NCBI GenBank assembly: GCA_049299895.1
Contig: JBAQYF010000009.1
Location: forward strand, 1 to 64,000
DNA: 64,000 nucleotides
DNA from: CAIYYO01 sp049299895
Lineage (GTDB): Archaea; Altiarchaeota; Altiarchaeia; IMC4; QMZM01
Direction: 5' to 3'
A program made the position numbers and the translations under genes. Shown here piece after piece: positions 16,052 through 23,961 of this stretch. Under the pieces are notes generated by a model that had not been told where the DNA came from, did no database searches, and saw only the letters and a list, made by a program, of their open reading frames with translations. How positions within the stretch are numbered: the first letter of the stretch is position 1; every line of letters starts with the position of its first letter.

Positions 16052-17602
16052 ATGCTTTCTTTTAACACCGAAGACATACGAACTGCGCTAAGGGACATAA
16101 GCGGCATGTTTCGAACCCTCGCAATCGTATTTCTCATACCATTGCCCATTGCAGCATACTACGTACTCGTCAAGGACTTTTACGGGGGAACATTCGCTTT
16201 GGATCATACTTTCAACCTCCTGGGGGGAATGTCCCTCCCGGAGATGGCAGACCTCATAATGTTGGTCGTCTCCAGGAGCCTTGTCTTCCTGATCCCTTCT
16301 TTCATATCCTATCTGGTGTATTCCTTTCTTAAGAACATTCCCCCGCAGTCCTCGACCAAGACAAAGCACGTAGTGATATCCGTTTCCATAATCTGGCTGG
16401 CGATAAGCCTGATAGGCGCTCTCCCCTACCTGCTCGGCGGAAACCTCAGCCCCATAGATTCGTTCTTTGAATCTATGTCGGGCTGGAGCACCACGGGACT
16501 GACGCTGATGCACGATCTGGACGGAACCCCCCGTGACATTCTCTTCTACCGCAGCCTCACCCAGTGGCTGGGCGGCCTGGGCATAGTGTTCATCGCGCTC
16601 ACGATATTCGTTCGAAAGGGGAGCACGGCGATGGTCTACTACTCCTCTGAAAAAGGAGACAAGAGGATAAAACCCTCCGTCAGGGGCACAGTCATCGAGA
16701 TATGGAAGATATACTCCGTGTACACCCTTCTGTGCATGATACTGTTATACGTTGCGGGCATGGGCCTCTTCGACGCATTGAACCATTCTTTCACAAGCGT
16801 ATCGACCGGGGGTTTTACGACACACGATGCAGGCCTCGCTTTTTTCCAGGACAAGCCGTTCATCGCCCCGGTAGCAATGTTATTCATGCTCGTGGGCTCT
16901 ATCAGTTTCTACGTCCACTTCCGGCTGTTCGAGTTAAACCCCCGCAGCCTGCTGGAGAACATAGAATTCCGGTACATGGCCGCAATGATAGTACTTGCGA
17001 CCCTCACGCTTACAATCCTCATCCCGCTGCAGGACCCGGCCAAAGCGCTTGATGCTCCCCTGGACGCCGCATTTCAGTGCATCTCCGCCATCACCACGTC
17101 CGGTTACTCCATCGCGGACGTCAGCAAATGGAGCGAAGTATCCCAGATGATACTGATACTGCTCATGTACGTCGGCGGATTCTACGGCTCGACCGCGGGA
17201 GGGATAAAGATACTGCGCCTGATAGTCATCGCCAGCGTCATACTCTACAGCCTCAGGAAGATGATGCTCCCGAAGACCGCGATACTCCGCCTGAAGATAG
17301 GTTCAAGCCCCATCGACGAAGAAGAGGTGTTCAACGTCCTCGGATTCTCCATGGCGTATCTTGGCATATTGATCCTTGGGGCCCTGCTCCTGATGTCAGA
17401 ATTCTCCACGATACAGGCATTATTCATCTCTGCGAGCGCCCTGGGCAACGTCGGATTAAACAACGTGCCGGCAGACAAGTGGCTTGAATTATCCGACGCA
17501 TCGAAACTGGTGATAACAGGGTTAATGTGGGTCGGAAGACTGGAGGTCTTGCCGGTACTTATACTGATTGCATCCCTGTTCACGCGCAGGCGGGGCGGCT
17601 AG
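16052..17602 (+). CDS. trkH: TrkH-family potassium transporter subunit
   Basis: The 516-aa multi-spanning membrane protein has four selectivity-filter repeats typical of Trk/Ktr/HKT: SMSGWSTTGLTLM, TSVSTGGFTTHD, SAITTSGYSIAD and SALGNVGLNNVP. It imports K+ together with a cytosolic TrkA subunit, which is not in the window. ATG at 16052 is preferred to the TTG immediately before it. An AT-rich promoter region precedes it, divergent from pheT. Confidence 0.95.
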   Translation: MLSFNTEDIRTALRDISGMFRTLAIVFLIPLPIAAYYVLVKDFYGGTFALDHTFNLLGGMSLPEMADLIMLVVSRSLVFLIPSFISYLVYSFLKNIPPQSSTKTKHVVISVSIIWLAISLIGALPYLLGGNLSPIDSFFESMSGWSTTGLTLMHDLDGTPRDILFYRSLTQWLGGLGIVFIALTIFVRKGSTAMVYYSSEKGDKRIKPSVRGTVIEIWKIYSVYTLLCMILLYVAGMGLFDALNHSFTSVSTGGFTTHDAGLAFFQDKPFIAPVAMLFMLVGSISFYVHFRLFELNPRSLLENIEFRYMAAMIVLATLTLTILIPLQDPAKALDAPLDAAFQCISAITTSGYSIADVSKWSEVSQMILILLMYVGGFYGSTAGGIKILRLIVIASVILYSLRKMMLPKTAILRLKIGSSPIDEEEVFNVLGFSMAYLGILILGALLLMSEFSTIQALFISASALGNVGLNNVPADKWLELSDASKLVITGLMWVGRLEVLPVLILIASLFTRRRGG

Positions 17603-17612
17603 AAATCAACCC

Positions 17613-17637
17613 TTTTATTTTTCTTGAAAAAATAAAA
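17613..17637 (+). terminator. Terminator hairpin after trkH
   Basis: TTTTATTTTT-cttg-AAAAAATAAAA lies 11 bp after the trkH stop. A second GC-rich hairpin GCGGGGTC-tgtc-GACCCCGC follows at 17662-17681. The rest of the 17603-17834 gap shows nothing else. Confidence 0.5.
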
Positions 17638-17834
17638 ACTTTGACGAATAAGAAAGAGGGGGCGGGGTCTGTCGACCCCGCTTTACGGGATTGTCTTTAG
17701 GATTGTAAAAATTTCTCAATAATCCTCTTCTCAATTCTTTTGTATAATTAATCCTGAATTTAATGTTCTGTGGCTGTAACTTTCTGCACAGGTCAAGATT
17801 TTTAATGATTATAGGATCGGACTCATATCTCTCG

Positions 17835-18146
17835 TCATTCTTTTTTAGTTTTAATATCTAGATTTTTGTGAGGGTTGTCGTGCTTATTTGAATCATATAG
17901 TTCAAAAAAACCGCGCTTAACGCGATAAAATACGTTTGTTTCAACCCCTCCGGGCGCCCCTCCCTTCAAATTAATAGTCATCCCCTGTATCATAGGGTTC
18001 AGAGAATCCTTTTTTATTCCAGGGTACTTCTTATGTACCTCTTCTATCAATTGCTCTCTTGTAAATGGTGTTTTACCCTCTTTTGTTAGTTTCTGCGCGT
18101 ATTCATTTAAAAGATCCAGATTTCTTTTTTTATCTTTCCCTTCCAT
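17835..18146 (-). CDS. Small winged-helix-like protein (DUF7669-like)
   Basis: The 103-aa protein has FTREQLIEEVHKKYPGIKK, DSLNPMIQGMTINLKGGAPGG and FYRVKRGFFELYD. This pattern resembles the DUF7669-type domain found fused to or beside nucleases and DNA-binding proteins. It is soluble, basic and has an AT-rich promoter region. The role is unknown. It lies alone between trkH (convergent) and nre. Confidence 0.6.
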   Translation of the reverse strand: MEGKDKKRNLDLLNEYAQKLTKEGKTPFTREQLIEEVHKKYPGIKKDSLNPMIQGMTINLKGGAPGGVETNVFYRVKRGFFELYDSNKHDNPHKNLDIKTKKE

Positions 18147-18186
18147 CTTTATTCATTATTATTTCTGCTTAAATTAAGGACCTATA

Positions 18187-19469
18187 CTAGAAGTATTCGT
18201 TTATTTTGCGCTGTTTAAGCATCTCGCTCTTGCCAAGGTATTCGCCGATCGGTATCCTCAGGCGCGTCTTTATGTCTTCCAGGGCCGCATTCATGCTGCC
18301 GAATCTTTTCGGCCTCTTTTGAAGGGCTTTTCGGACGTTCTCCCGGACTTCCCAGACTCCGACCGGCATTATGTATCCTTCGTAGATCTCCCGGAATATG
18401 ATGGCTCTTGCCTGCCGCTTCATATCGTGCAGGGCTTCAGTGACTGCTATTCTCCCTGCATAGTACCCGCCGCCTTCCTTCAGGGCGTAAGTGGTCCTGC
18501 CTTCGAAGCCTTCGTATTCTTCCTGTATCGTCGGCTTGTCGTACGACATGGTCCAGAGCGTGTTCGGAGACCAGGCCTCGAACTGCTCGAACTCCCATCT
18601 GCCCGGCATCATCAGGATCTCGAAGTGATTCTCAAGATATGTGTTCTCATAAACCAGGAAATCTTTTATCTCAGGGAAGAGCCGTATCTCCTTCATTAGC
18701 TCTTTCCCGAGCATGTCGTCAACTGCGGTTATGCTCCACCTCGTCGGGATCATCTTCTTTTTCTCCTGCCTCCCGAGGGCGCCGGACGAAAGGACCGAAG
18801 TCAGATAGTAGACGTCATAATTATTCTTGAATAATTCATAGGCCGCATCAACCGCCCGCACCTCATCGTTCGCCAGGGCATCGACCCTGCGCGGGATCTT
18901 CGGATTATCCGCTATCCTGAAATCCTTTATCGTTCCCGTAGGCCCCATCGGCTGCGAAACGGAAGAAAAAGATATCTTGTATGTTGGAACGTGCTTGAAT
19001 GACGTCTCTATATCGACCGGCTTCACAGAAAGCGCGATTTCCTGCGTCTTCTCGAGGAAATTCGTCCTGTCGGAAACGTTCTGCTGCTTCTTCGAGCGCA
19101 CAAGGAGAGACGCAGCTGTATTATGTCGTCGAATCCGAGGCCGTACCACTTGGAGGGATCGTCCAGGATAGTTGCTTTCTCAGGGTCTATTGCCGCCATC
19201 GGCCCTACAAAAACATCGGGATACGATTTCCATCCTACGAATATGGAGGGAGCCGGGCCGAACATGTCCGTGGAGAGCTTCTTTTCTATCGGCTCCTGTA
19301 TCCTTATCTTCTGCAGAAGCGGGCAGGACTCGCGGCCGCAGAGCATGCGCCCTCCCTTGCAGACCAAACACAGTTCACGGGACATGGGCGCAGCTTCCTT
19401 CATGGCCTTCACTATGCCGCAGCGCGTCTTCTCACCGGACCAGTCCTTTTCTTCCGCCATCCAAGACAC
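18187..19469 (-). CDS. nreA: Nre-family archaeal DNA-repair protein, one frameshift
   Basis: The N-terminal part (19469 to about 19113) has the zinc segment LCLVCKGGRMLCGRESCPLL and FGPAPSIFVGWKSYPDVFVG. The C-terminal part (about 19113 to 18187) continues with LVRSKKQQNVSDRTNFLEKT to a terminal PCNA-interacting motif QRKINEYF. The two halves lie in different frames and rejoin if one C is added near 19113 in a CTCTCC run. Nre proteins act in archaeal DNA-damage tolerance through PCNA. A sequencing error or a recent mutation are both possible, since no other lesion is seen. Confidence 0.85.
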
Positions 19470-19522
19470 CTTAATATTTTCTGTTTATAGGCTTAAGTCT
19501 AAATTATTATCAAGGCGAAAAA

Positions 19523-20899
19523 ATGAATCTGACATTCTGCGGAGCGGCCCGCATAGTCACGGGGTCCTGCTATCTCATTGAAACCGGGAAAGACAAGATA
19601 TTAGTCGACTGCGGCATGTTCCAGGGAACAAAAGACATCACCCGCCTAAATTACGAGCCGTTCAAATTCGACCCGAAGAAGATATCCTGCGTCCTGTTGA
19701 CGCACGCGCATATCGATCACTGCGGGCTTATACCAAAGCTCGTGAAAGAAGGATTCAAGGGAAAGATATACGCCACATCCGCGACGATAGACCTCTGCCG
19801 CATCATGCTGGAAGACTCGGCAGTCGTGCAGCAGACCCAGACGGAGGAAGAGAACAAGATCCGGGTCCGGCAGGGCCTGGAGCCCAGGTATCCCCTCTAT
19901 GACGTTGAAGAGGCGCTCGCGTCTTTCAAGCATTTTTCCGCGGTCGAGTACGACCGCACCTACTCGATGGGAAAGAACGTACAGGCGCGCTATGTGGATG
20001 CCGGGCACATAATCGGGTCCTCGTCGATAGAAATCAACGTTACTGAAAATAGCGAGACAAAAAAGATCGTCTTCTCAGGAGACCTCGGGCAGTGGGATGC
20101 GCCCATCGTGCACGATCCGACGATAGTGGAAGATACCGATTACCTGGTGATAGAATCCACTTATGGGAACCGCCTGCACGACGACATCGGCGAGCGGGAA
20201 GAGCAATTGCTCTCGTATGTCCGGGAAACCTACAAGAAGCGGGGCAAACTCATAATCCCATCATTTGCCGTAGAAAGGACGCAGGAATTGCTCTTTTCCT
20301 TCAACAAGCTCTTCCGCTCGGGAGACATGCCCAATGAAAAAGTCTTTCTGGACAGCCCTCTTGCCATCAAGGCGACGGAGATATTCACCCGGCATAGGGA
20401 GGGCTTCGACAAGGAAGCGCTCAAATACAAAGACCCCTTCAACTTCAAGAATCTCGTATACACGAACAGCACAGAGGAATCAAAGCAGATAAACGAATAC
20501 CGGGGACCCTGCGTAATCATCGCCGGGAACGGCATGGCGACCGGGGGACGCGTAAGGCACCATTTCAAGCACGGCCTGTGGGATCCGAAAAACACCGTCC
20601 TGTTCGTAGGCTACCAGGCACAAGGAACGCTCGGCCGGGAGATAGTGGACGGGGCAAAGATGGTCCGTATGATGGGTATGACCCTCGCCGTGAAAGCAGA
20701 CATCCGCACGATGAACAGCTATTCTGCGCATGCGGACATGGACGGCCTCCTAAGATGGGTCTACGGCATGAAACGTAAGCCAAAGAAGATATTCCTGGTC
20801 CACGGGGAACCGGATTCAATAGATGGCTTCAGGGTTAAACTCAAAAAAGAAGGCTACAAGATAGAAGTGCCGAAGATCGGCGAGACCGTCGTTATATGA
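19523..20899 (+). CDS. MBL-fold beta-CASP ribonuclease
   Basis: The 458-aa protein belongs to the metallo-beta-lactamase/beta-CASP family of RNA-processing nucleases (RNase J, CPSF73 and TTHA0252-like). Visible are the metal motif HAHIDHCG (about residues 60-67), VDAGHIIGSS, VFSGDLG, the beta-CASP motif with ESTYGNR, SAHADMDGLL, and the C-terminal VHGEP. It lacks the N-terminal KH domains of archaeal CPSF1 and is therefore of the shorter exonuclease-like type. It is probably cytosolic RNA maturation or decay. It is divergent from nre. Confidence 0.9.
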   Translation: MNLTFCGAARIVTGSCYLIETGKDKILVDCGMFQGTKDITRLNYEPFKFDPKKISCVLLTHAHIDHCGLIPKLVKEGFKGKIYATSATIDLCRIMLEDSAVVQQTQTEEENKIRVRQGLEPRYPLYDVEEALASFKHFSAVEYDRTYSMGKNVQARYVDAGHIIGSSSIEINVTENSETKKIVFSGDLGQWDAPIVHDPTIVEDTDYLVIESTYGNRLHDDIGEREEQLLSYVRETYKKRGKLIIPSFAVERTQELLFSFNKLFRSGDMPNEKVFLDSPLAIKATEIFTRHREGFDKEALKYKDPFNFKNLVYTNSTEESKQINEYRGPCVIIAGNGMATGGRVRHHFKHGLWDPKNTVLFVGYQAQGTLGREIVDGAKMVRMMGMTLAVKADIRTMNSYSAHADMDGLLRWVYGMKRKPKKIFLVHGEPDSIDGFRVKLKKEGYKIEVPKIGETVVI

Positions 20900-20929
20900 T
20901 CTGTCCCGGGCCATTATCCGGTTGAGAGC

Positions 20930-22336
20930 ATGAACCGAGACCAGAAGAACGCGGCATTGGTTATCTCAACGATTAGTTCCTTTCTTGCGCCTTTCATGAT
21001 ATCCGGCGTGAACATCGCTCTTCCCTCCATCGGAAATGAGTTTGCGGCGGGCGCAGTCCTCCTGACCTGGATATCTACCGCGTACCTGCTTGCGGCATCC
21101 ATGCTCCTTGTTCCTGCAGGAAGGCTCGCCGACATACACGGGAGAAAAAAAGTCTACACGACCGGGATAATAATATACACCCTGTCCGCGCTGCTCCTGG
21201 CGAACGCATCCTCTGTCTATGAATTCATATTCTACCGCCTCATAGAAGGCGTAGGCGCATCGATGATATTTTCGACCGGGATTGCCATACTCACTGAAGT
21301 ATTCCCCCCGGGGGAACGGGGAAGGGCCCTTGGGATCAATTCCGCCGCCGTTTATCTGGGCCTGTCGCTGGGTCCCGTCCTCGGCGGATTTCTCACCCAA
21401 AATTACGGCTGGAGGAGCGTCTTCTATGTGAACCTCCCGATAGGCGTTGCCGCAGTCGCGCTCATTTCCTGGAAACTCAAGGGGGAATGGGCGGAAGCGC
21501 GGGGAGAGAGATTCGATTATCTGGGCGCACTCCTCTACATGTCTATCCTCGCTTCGGTTATCTGCGGCTTCTCTCTTTTGCCCTCTCCACTCGGGGCCGT
21601 GTCCCTGATAGTCGCTCTTATCGGGATAGCCCTGTTCGTCAGATTGGAGAAAAAGACCAAAAGCCCGGTTCTCAATGTACGCGTCTTTGAGAACAACAAG
21701 ACCTTTCTATATTCAAACCTTTCCGCGCTTATAAACTATGCGGCGACTTTTGCCGTAGGATTCCTGATGAGTCTCTATCTCCAGTACATCAAGGCGCTTA
21801 CCCCGCAGCAGGCAGGAGAGATACTCCTCGCTCAGCCGGTAATCCAGGCGCTCTTTTCTCCCGCGGCCGGGCGCCTCTCGGATAAGATAGAACCCCGGTT
21901 AGTCGCTTCCTTTGGCATGGTCCTGTGCGTTGTAGGTCTCGCCTTATTCTCTTTCCTCGATACCAACACTGAACTAAATTACGTCACTATGGGCCTCATG
22001 ATACTTGGCCTGGGTTTCGCGTTGTTCTCAGCCCCTAACACGAATGCAGTCATGTCATCCGTTGCAAAGAAACACCTCGGGGTTGCCTCGGCCACTCTTG
22101 CGACCATGCGGCTCACAGGACAGGTGCTAAGCATCGGGACCGCGATGACGCTGTTTGCGGTATACGTGGGGCATACGCAGATAACTCCCGATCACTATCC
22201 TGAGTTCCTTATCAGCGTAAGGACGGCGTTCGCGTTTTTTGCGGTTCTCTGCCTGCTGGGCGTTTTCACGTCGCTTAAAAGAGGTAAATTGCGCCCCGGG
22301 AAAAAGAGTGATTTTTCTATTCCAAACCCCACATAG
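20930..22336 (+). CDS. MFS drug-efflux transporter, DHA2 (EmrB/QacA) type
   Basis: The 468-aa protein has about 14 predicted membrane segments. It carries the MFS motif A equivalent GRLADIHGRKKVY after helix 2, the antiporter motif C LGLSLGPVLGGFL in helix 5, and the DHA2-like N-terminus FLAPFMISGVNIALPSIG. It is likely a proton-coupled exporter of hydrophobic compounds. The gene follows the ribonuclease by 30 bp on the same strand and may be co-transcribed. The substrate is not deducible. Confidence 0.9.
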   Translation: MNRDQKNAALVISTISSFLAPFMISGVNIALPSIGNEFAAGAVLLTWISTAYLLAASMLLVPAGRLADIHGRKKVYTTGIIIYTLSALLLANASSVYEFIFYRLIEGVGASMIFSTGIAILTEVFPPGERGRALGINSAAVYLGLSLGPVLGGFLTQNYGWRSVFYVNLPIGVAAVALISWKLKGEWAEARGERFDYLGALLYMSILASVICGFSLLPSPLGAVSLIVALIGIALFVRLEKKTKSPVLNVRVFENNKTFLYSNLSALINYAATFAVGFLMSLYLQYIKALTPQQAGEILLAQPVIQALFSPAAGRLSDKIEPRLVASFGMVLCVVGLALFSFLDTNTELNYVTMGLMILGLGFALFSAPNTNAVMSSVAKKHLGVASATLATMRLTGQVLSIGTAMTLFAVYVGHTQITPDHYPEFLISVRTAFAFFAVLCLLGVFTSLKRGKLRPGKKSDFSIPNPT

Positions 22337-22381
22337 AATACACCTCAAGAAAACAAATATTCTTTAGGAGATGAGATAAAA

Positions 22382-22714
22382 ATGAGGATATTAACCGAAA
22401 GGGTTAGGGGAGATACGATAATCCGGGAAGAGACGCAGGTGCAAGGCGTAGTCAACGGCAGAGTCTACGTGGACAAAGGAGGAAACCTCCTGCACCAGGG
22501 AATGATCTACGGAACGGTTACCATTGAGACCGGCGGAGAAGCAAACATCTTCGGCTTCGTCAAAGGGGACGTCATAAACAACGGAGGAAAGTTGACCATC
22601 TTCGGAACGGTCAACGGAACAGTCAGAACCGCAGCCGGGACAACCAAAATAGACAAGGAAGCATTCATAAAAGAACTGATAGACCCCCAGGCCCCGATGA
22701 AGGCGCACGCCTAA
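22382..22714 (+). CDS. Bactofilin-like polymer-forming beta-helix protein
   Basis: The 110-aa protein consists of short repeats of the type G-x-V-x-G-x-V (QGVVNGRVYVDKGG, HQGMIYGTVTIETGG, FGFVKGDVINNGG, FGTVNGTVRTAAG). Each is likely one rung of a right-handed beta-helix, as in bactofilins. Bactofilins polymerise into cytoskeletal filaments without nucleotide. A short N-terminal arm and C-terminal tail flank the core. It follows the MFS gene by 45 bp. The archaeal role is unknown. Confidence 0.7.
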   Translation: MRILTERVRGDTIIREETQVQGVVNGRVYVDKGGNLLHQGMIYGTVTIETGGEANIFGFVKGDVINNGGKLTIFGTVNGTVRTAAGTTKIDKEAFIKELIDPQAPMKAHA

Positions 22715-22974
22715 ATCGCTGGCTGCTTCTTTTTCCTGTTTTTGATTGTGCGAATAAATCCTGCAAGGGCAACCAGCGCCCAGGTTCCCTCCAATACTGC
22801 GAAAGGCATATAACCGATAAGCAGCGACGCATAGCATGATAATGCGGCACCTGCAAAATTCATAAGAGCGTATGTCTCCGAATCTATCTTCAGCTTACCG
22901 AATACCGTCAGAAAGAATGCCAAAAGGAGCAGGGCGGAACCAACCGACCCGATCAGCAGGGAATAATCCATCAC
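22711..22974 (-). CDS. CBU_0592-like small membrane protein
   Basis: The 87-aa protein has three hydrophobic segments (about residues 5-25, 36-53 and 58-72) and a basic tail IKNRKKKQP. It begins like CBU_0592 family proteins (IGSVGSALLLLAFFLTVFGK) and has NFAGAALSCYAS and LEGTWALVALAGFIR. Its start overlaps the stop of the thioredoxin-like gene by 4 bp, so the two are one operon. Its 3' end overlaps the bactofilin-like gene. The function is unknown. Confidence 0.65.
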   Translation of the reverse strand: MMDYSLLIGSVGSALLLLAFFLTVFGKLKIDSETYALMNFAGAALSCYASLLIGYMPFAVLEGTWALVALAGFIRTIKNRKKKQPAI

Positions 22975-23336
22975 TCCTTCAGCCTGCTTATGAGCTCCTC
23001 CTTCGTGGGGATCTCTCCGATGAATGCGACTTCATCGTTTATTATAAGCGCCGGAGTGGACGCCACCTGGTACTGGAGCGCTTCCAGCATGTTGTCTGTT
23101 CCTCCGATCGCTGCCGGGAGTTCCGTTTGCTTGATGTCCTTTTCAGAATCCACTATGTAATACTCTGTTCCTTCCAGTTTCGTTTTTACTCCGGGCGTAA
23201 CTTTTTCTCCGTCTATCAGTTTCTCGACATAATCCTTTCCTTCGATCTGGCCCAGTTCTTTTGCGGCTTCTCTTAACATTTTCCGGAATTTCGGGCACTT
23301 CGGGCACCGCGTGGAAGTAAACAGCACTGTTTTCAT
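22971..23336 (-). CDS. Thioredoxin/glutaredoxin-like protein with CPKC site
   Basis: The 121-aa protein has the redox motif TSTRCPKCPKFRKML at its N-terminus (after a first strand MKTVLF) and the cis-Pro loop VASTPALIIND near residue 97, so a thioredoxin fold is likely. The middle contains an insertion compared with minimal glutaredoxins. The start at 23336 is preferred because MKTVLF starts the first strand. It forms an operon with the downstream small membrane protein, suggesting membrane-linked thiol chemistry. Confidence 0.75.
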   Translation of the reverse strand: MKTVLFTSTRCPKCPKFRKMLREAAKELGQIEGKDYVEKLIDGEKVTPGVKTKLEGTEYYIVDSEKDIKQTELPAAIGGTDNMLEALQYQVASTPALIINDEVAFIGEIPTKEELISRLKE

Positions 23337-23533
23337 TTTGTTCATTTTCTTGAATTATGGTGGTGGATTATGACGTTTTTTAATTATAATGATAAAATAT
23401 GATGGATAACCCGGATATTTATATTATGTTTCCATTCATAATTAATAGGGGGATTTTTTTCAGGTCTCCTTTTTTTTAGCGAATATCTTTTGGTATGATC
23501 AACTGGAGTATTCCATAAAAATAGGGGTGGAAA

Positions 23534-23794
23534 ATGTTTAACGGGTTTGAAAATTGTGAGGGGTTCCTCGGCATCCTGGAAAAGCTTAACAAATATTCTG
23601 CCACTGAAAACGTGTCTGCCGTCAAAGGAGTCACTTTGCCGGAGCTTGCGAGGATAACGGGCATGTCCTGGGGAAAGATGCGCGAATACATAAGGGTCCT
23701 GGAAAAGATGGGGATGGTCGAGCGCTTCGGTGTAGGGAAACACGCCGTCTATTCTATAAAGATAGGAAAGAACCGGCTTATGCTGATGCCTTAG
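23534..23794 (+). CDS. Small winged-helix regulator
   Basis: The 86-aa protein has a helix-turn-helix (VTLPELARITGMSWGKMREYIRVLEKMGMVERFG) and a wing (GKHAVYSIKIG). This is the layout of MarR/ArsR-like single-domain regulators. The target is unknown. It lies alone between the divergent redox operon and the convergent nrdD operon. The upstream gap (23346-23533) is AT-rich promoter DNA with no other signal. Confidence 0.7.
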   Translation: MFNGFENCEGFLGILEKLNKYSATENVSAVKGVTLPELARITGMSWGKMREYIRVLEKMGMVERFGVGKHAVYSIKIGKNRLMLMP

Positions 23795-23797
23795 ACG

Positions 23798-23959
23798 CTA
23801 TTTGGCGGGTTCGCAGTTGTCTTTTATCTCTTCCATCTGATTGGACAACTCTTCCAAGAACGCCGCTATACTGTTTATGCTGCATGCATTGCCTTCTTCA
23901 TAATACATCATGCACTTTTTCCCCTTGCACTCGTCCTTGATCAAAGGACAGAAGCCCAT
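23798..23959 (-). CDS. Small Cys-rich protein downstream of nrdD
   Basis: The 53-aa protein begins 2 bp after the nrdD stop and has CPLIKDECKGKKC with a fourth Cys in GNACS (pattern C-x6-C-x4-C-x11-C). This can bind zinc or an Fe-S cluster. A long acidic helix follows. Longer readings of this frame upstream overlap nrdD and are not supported. Operon placement suggests a link to ribonucleotide reduction, but the function is unknown. Confidence 0.6.
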   Translation of the reverse strand: MGFCPLIKDECKGKKCMMYYEEGNACSINSIAAFLEELSNQMEEIKDNCEPAK

Positions 23960-23961
23960 TT

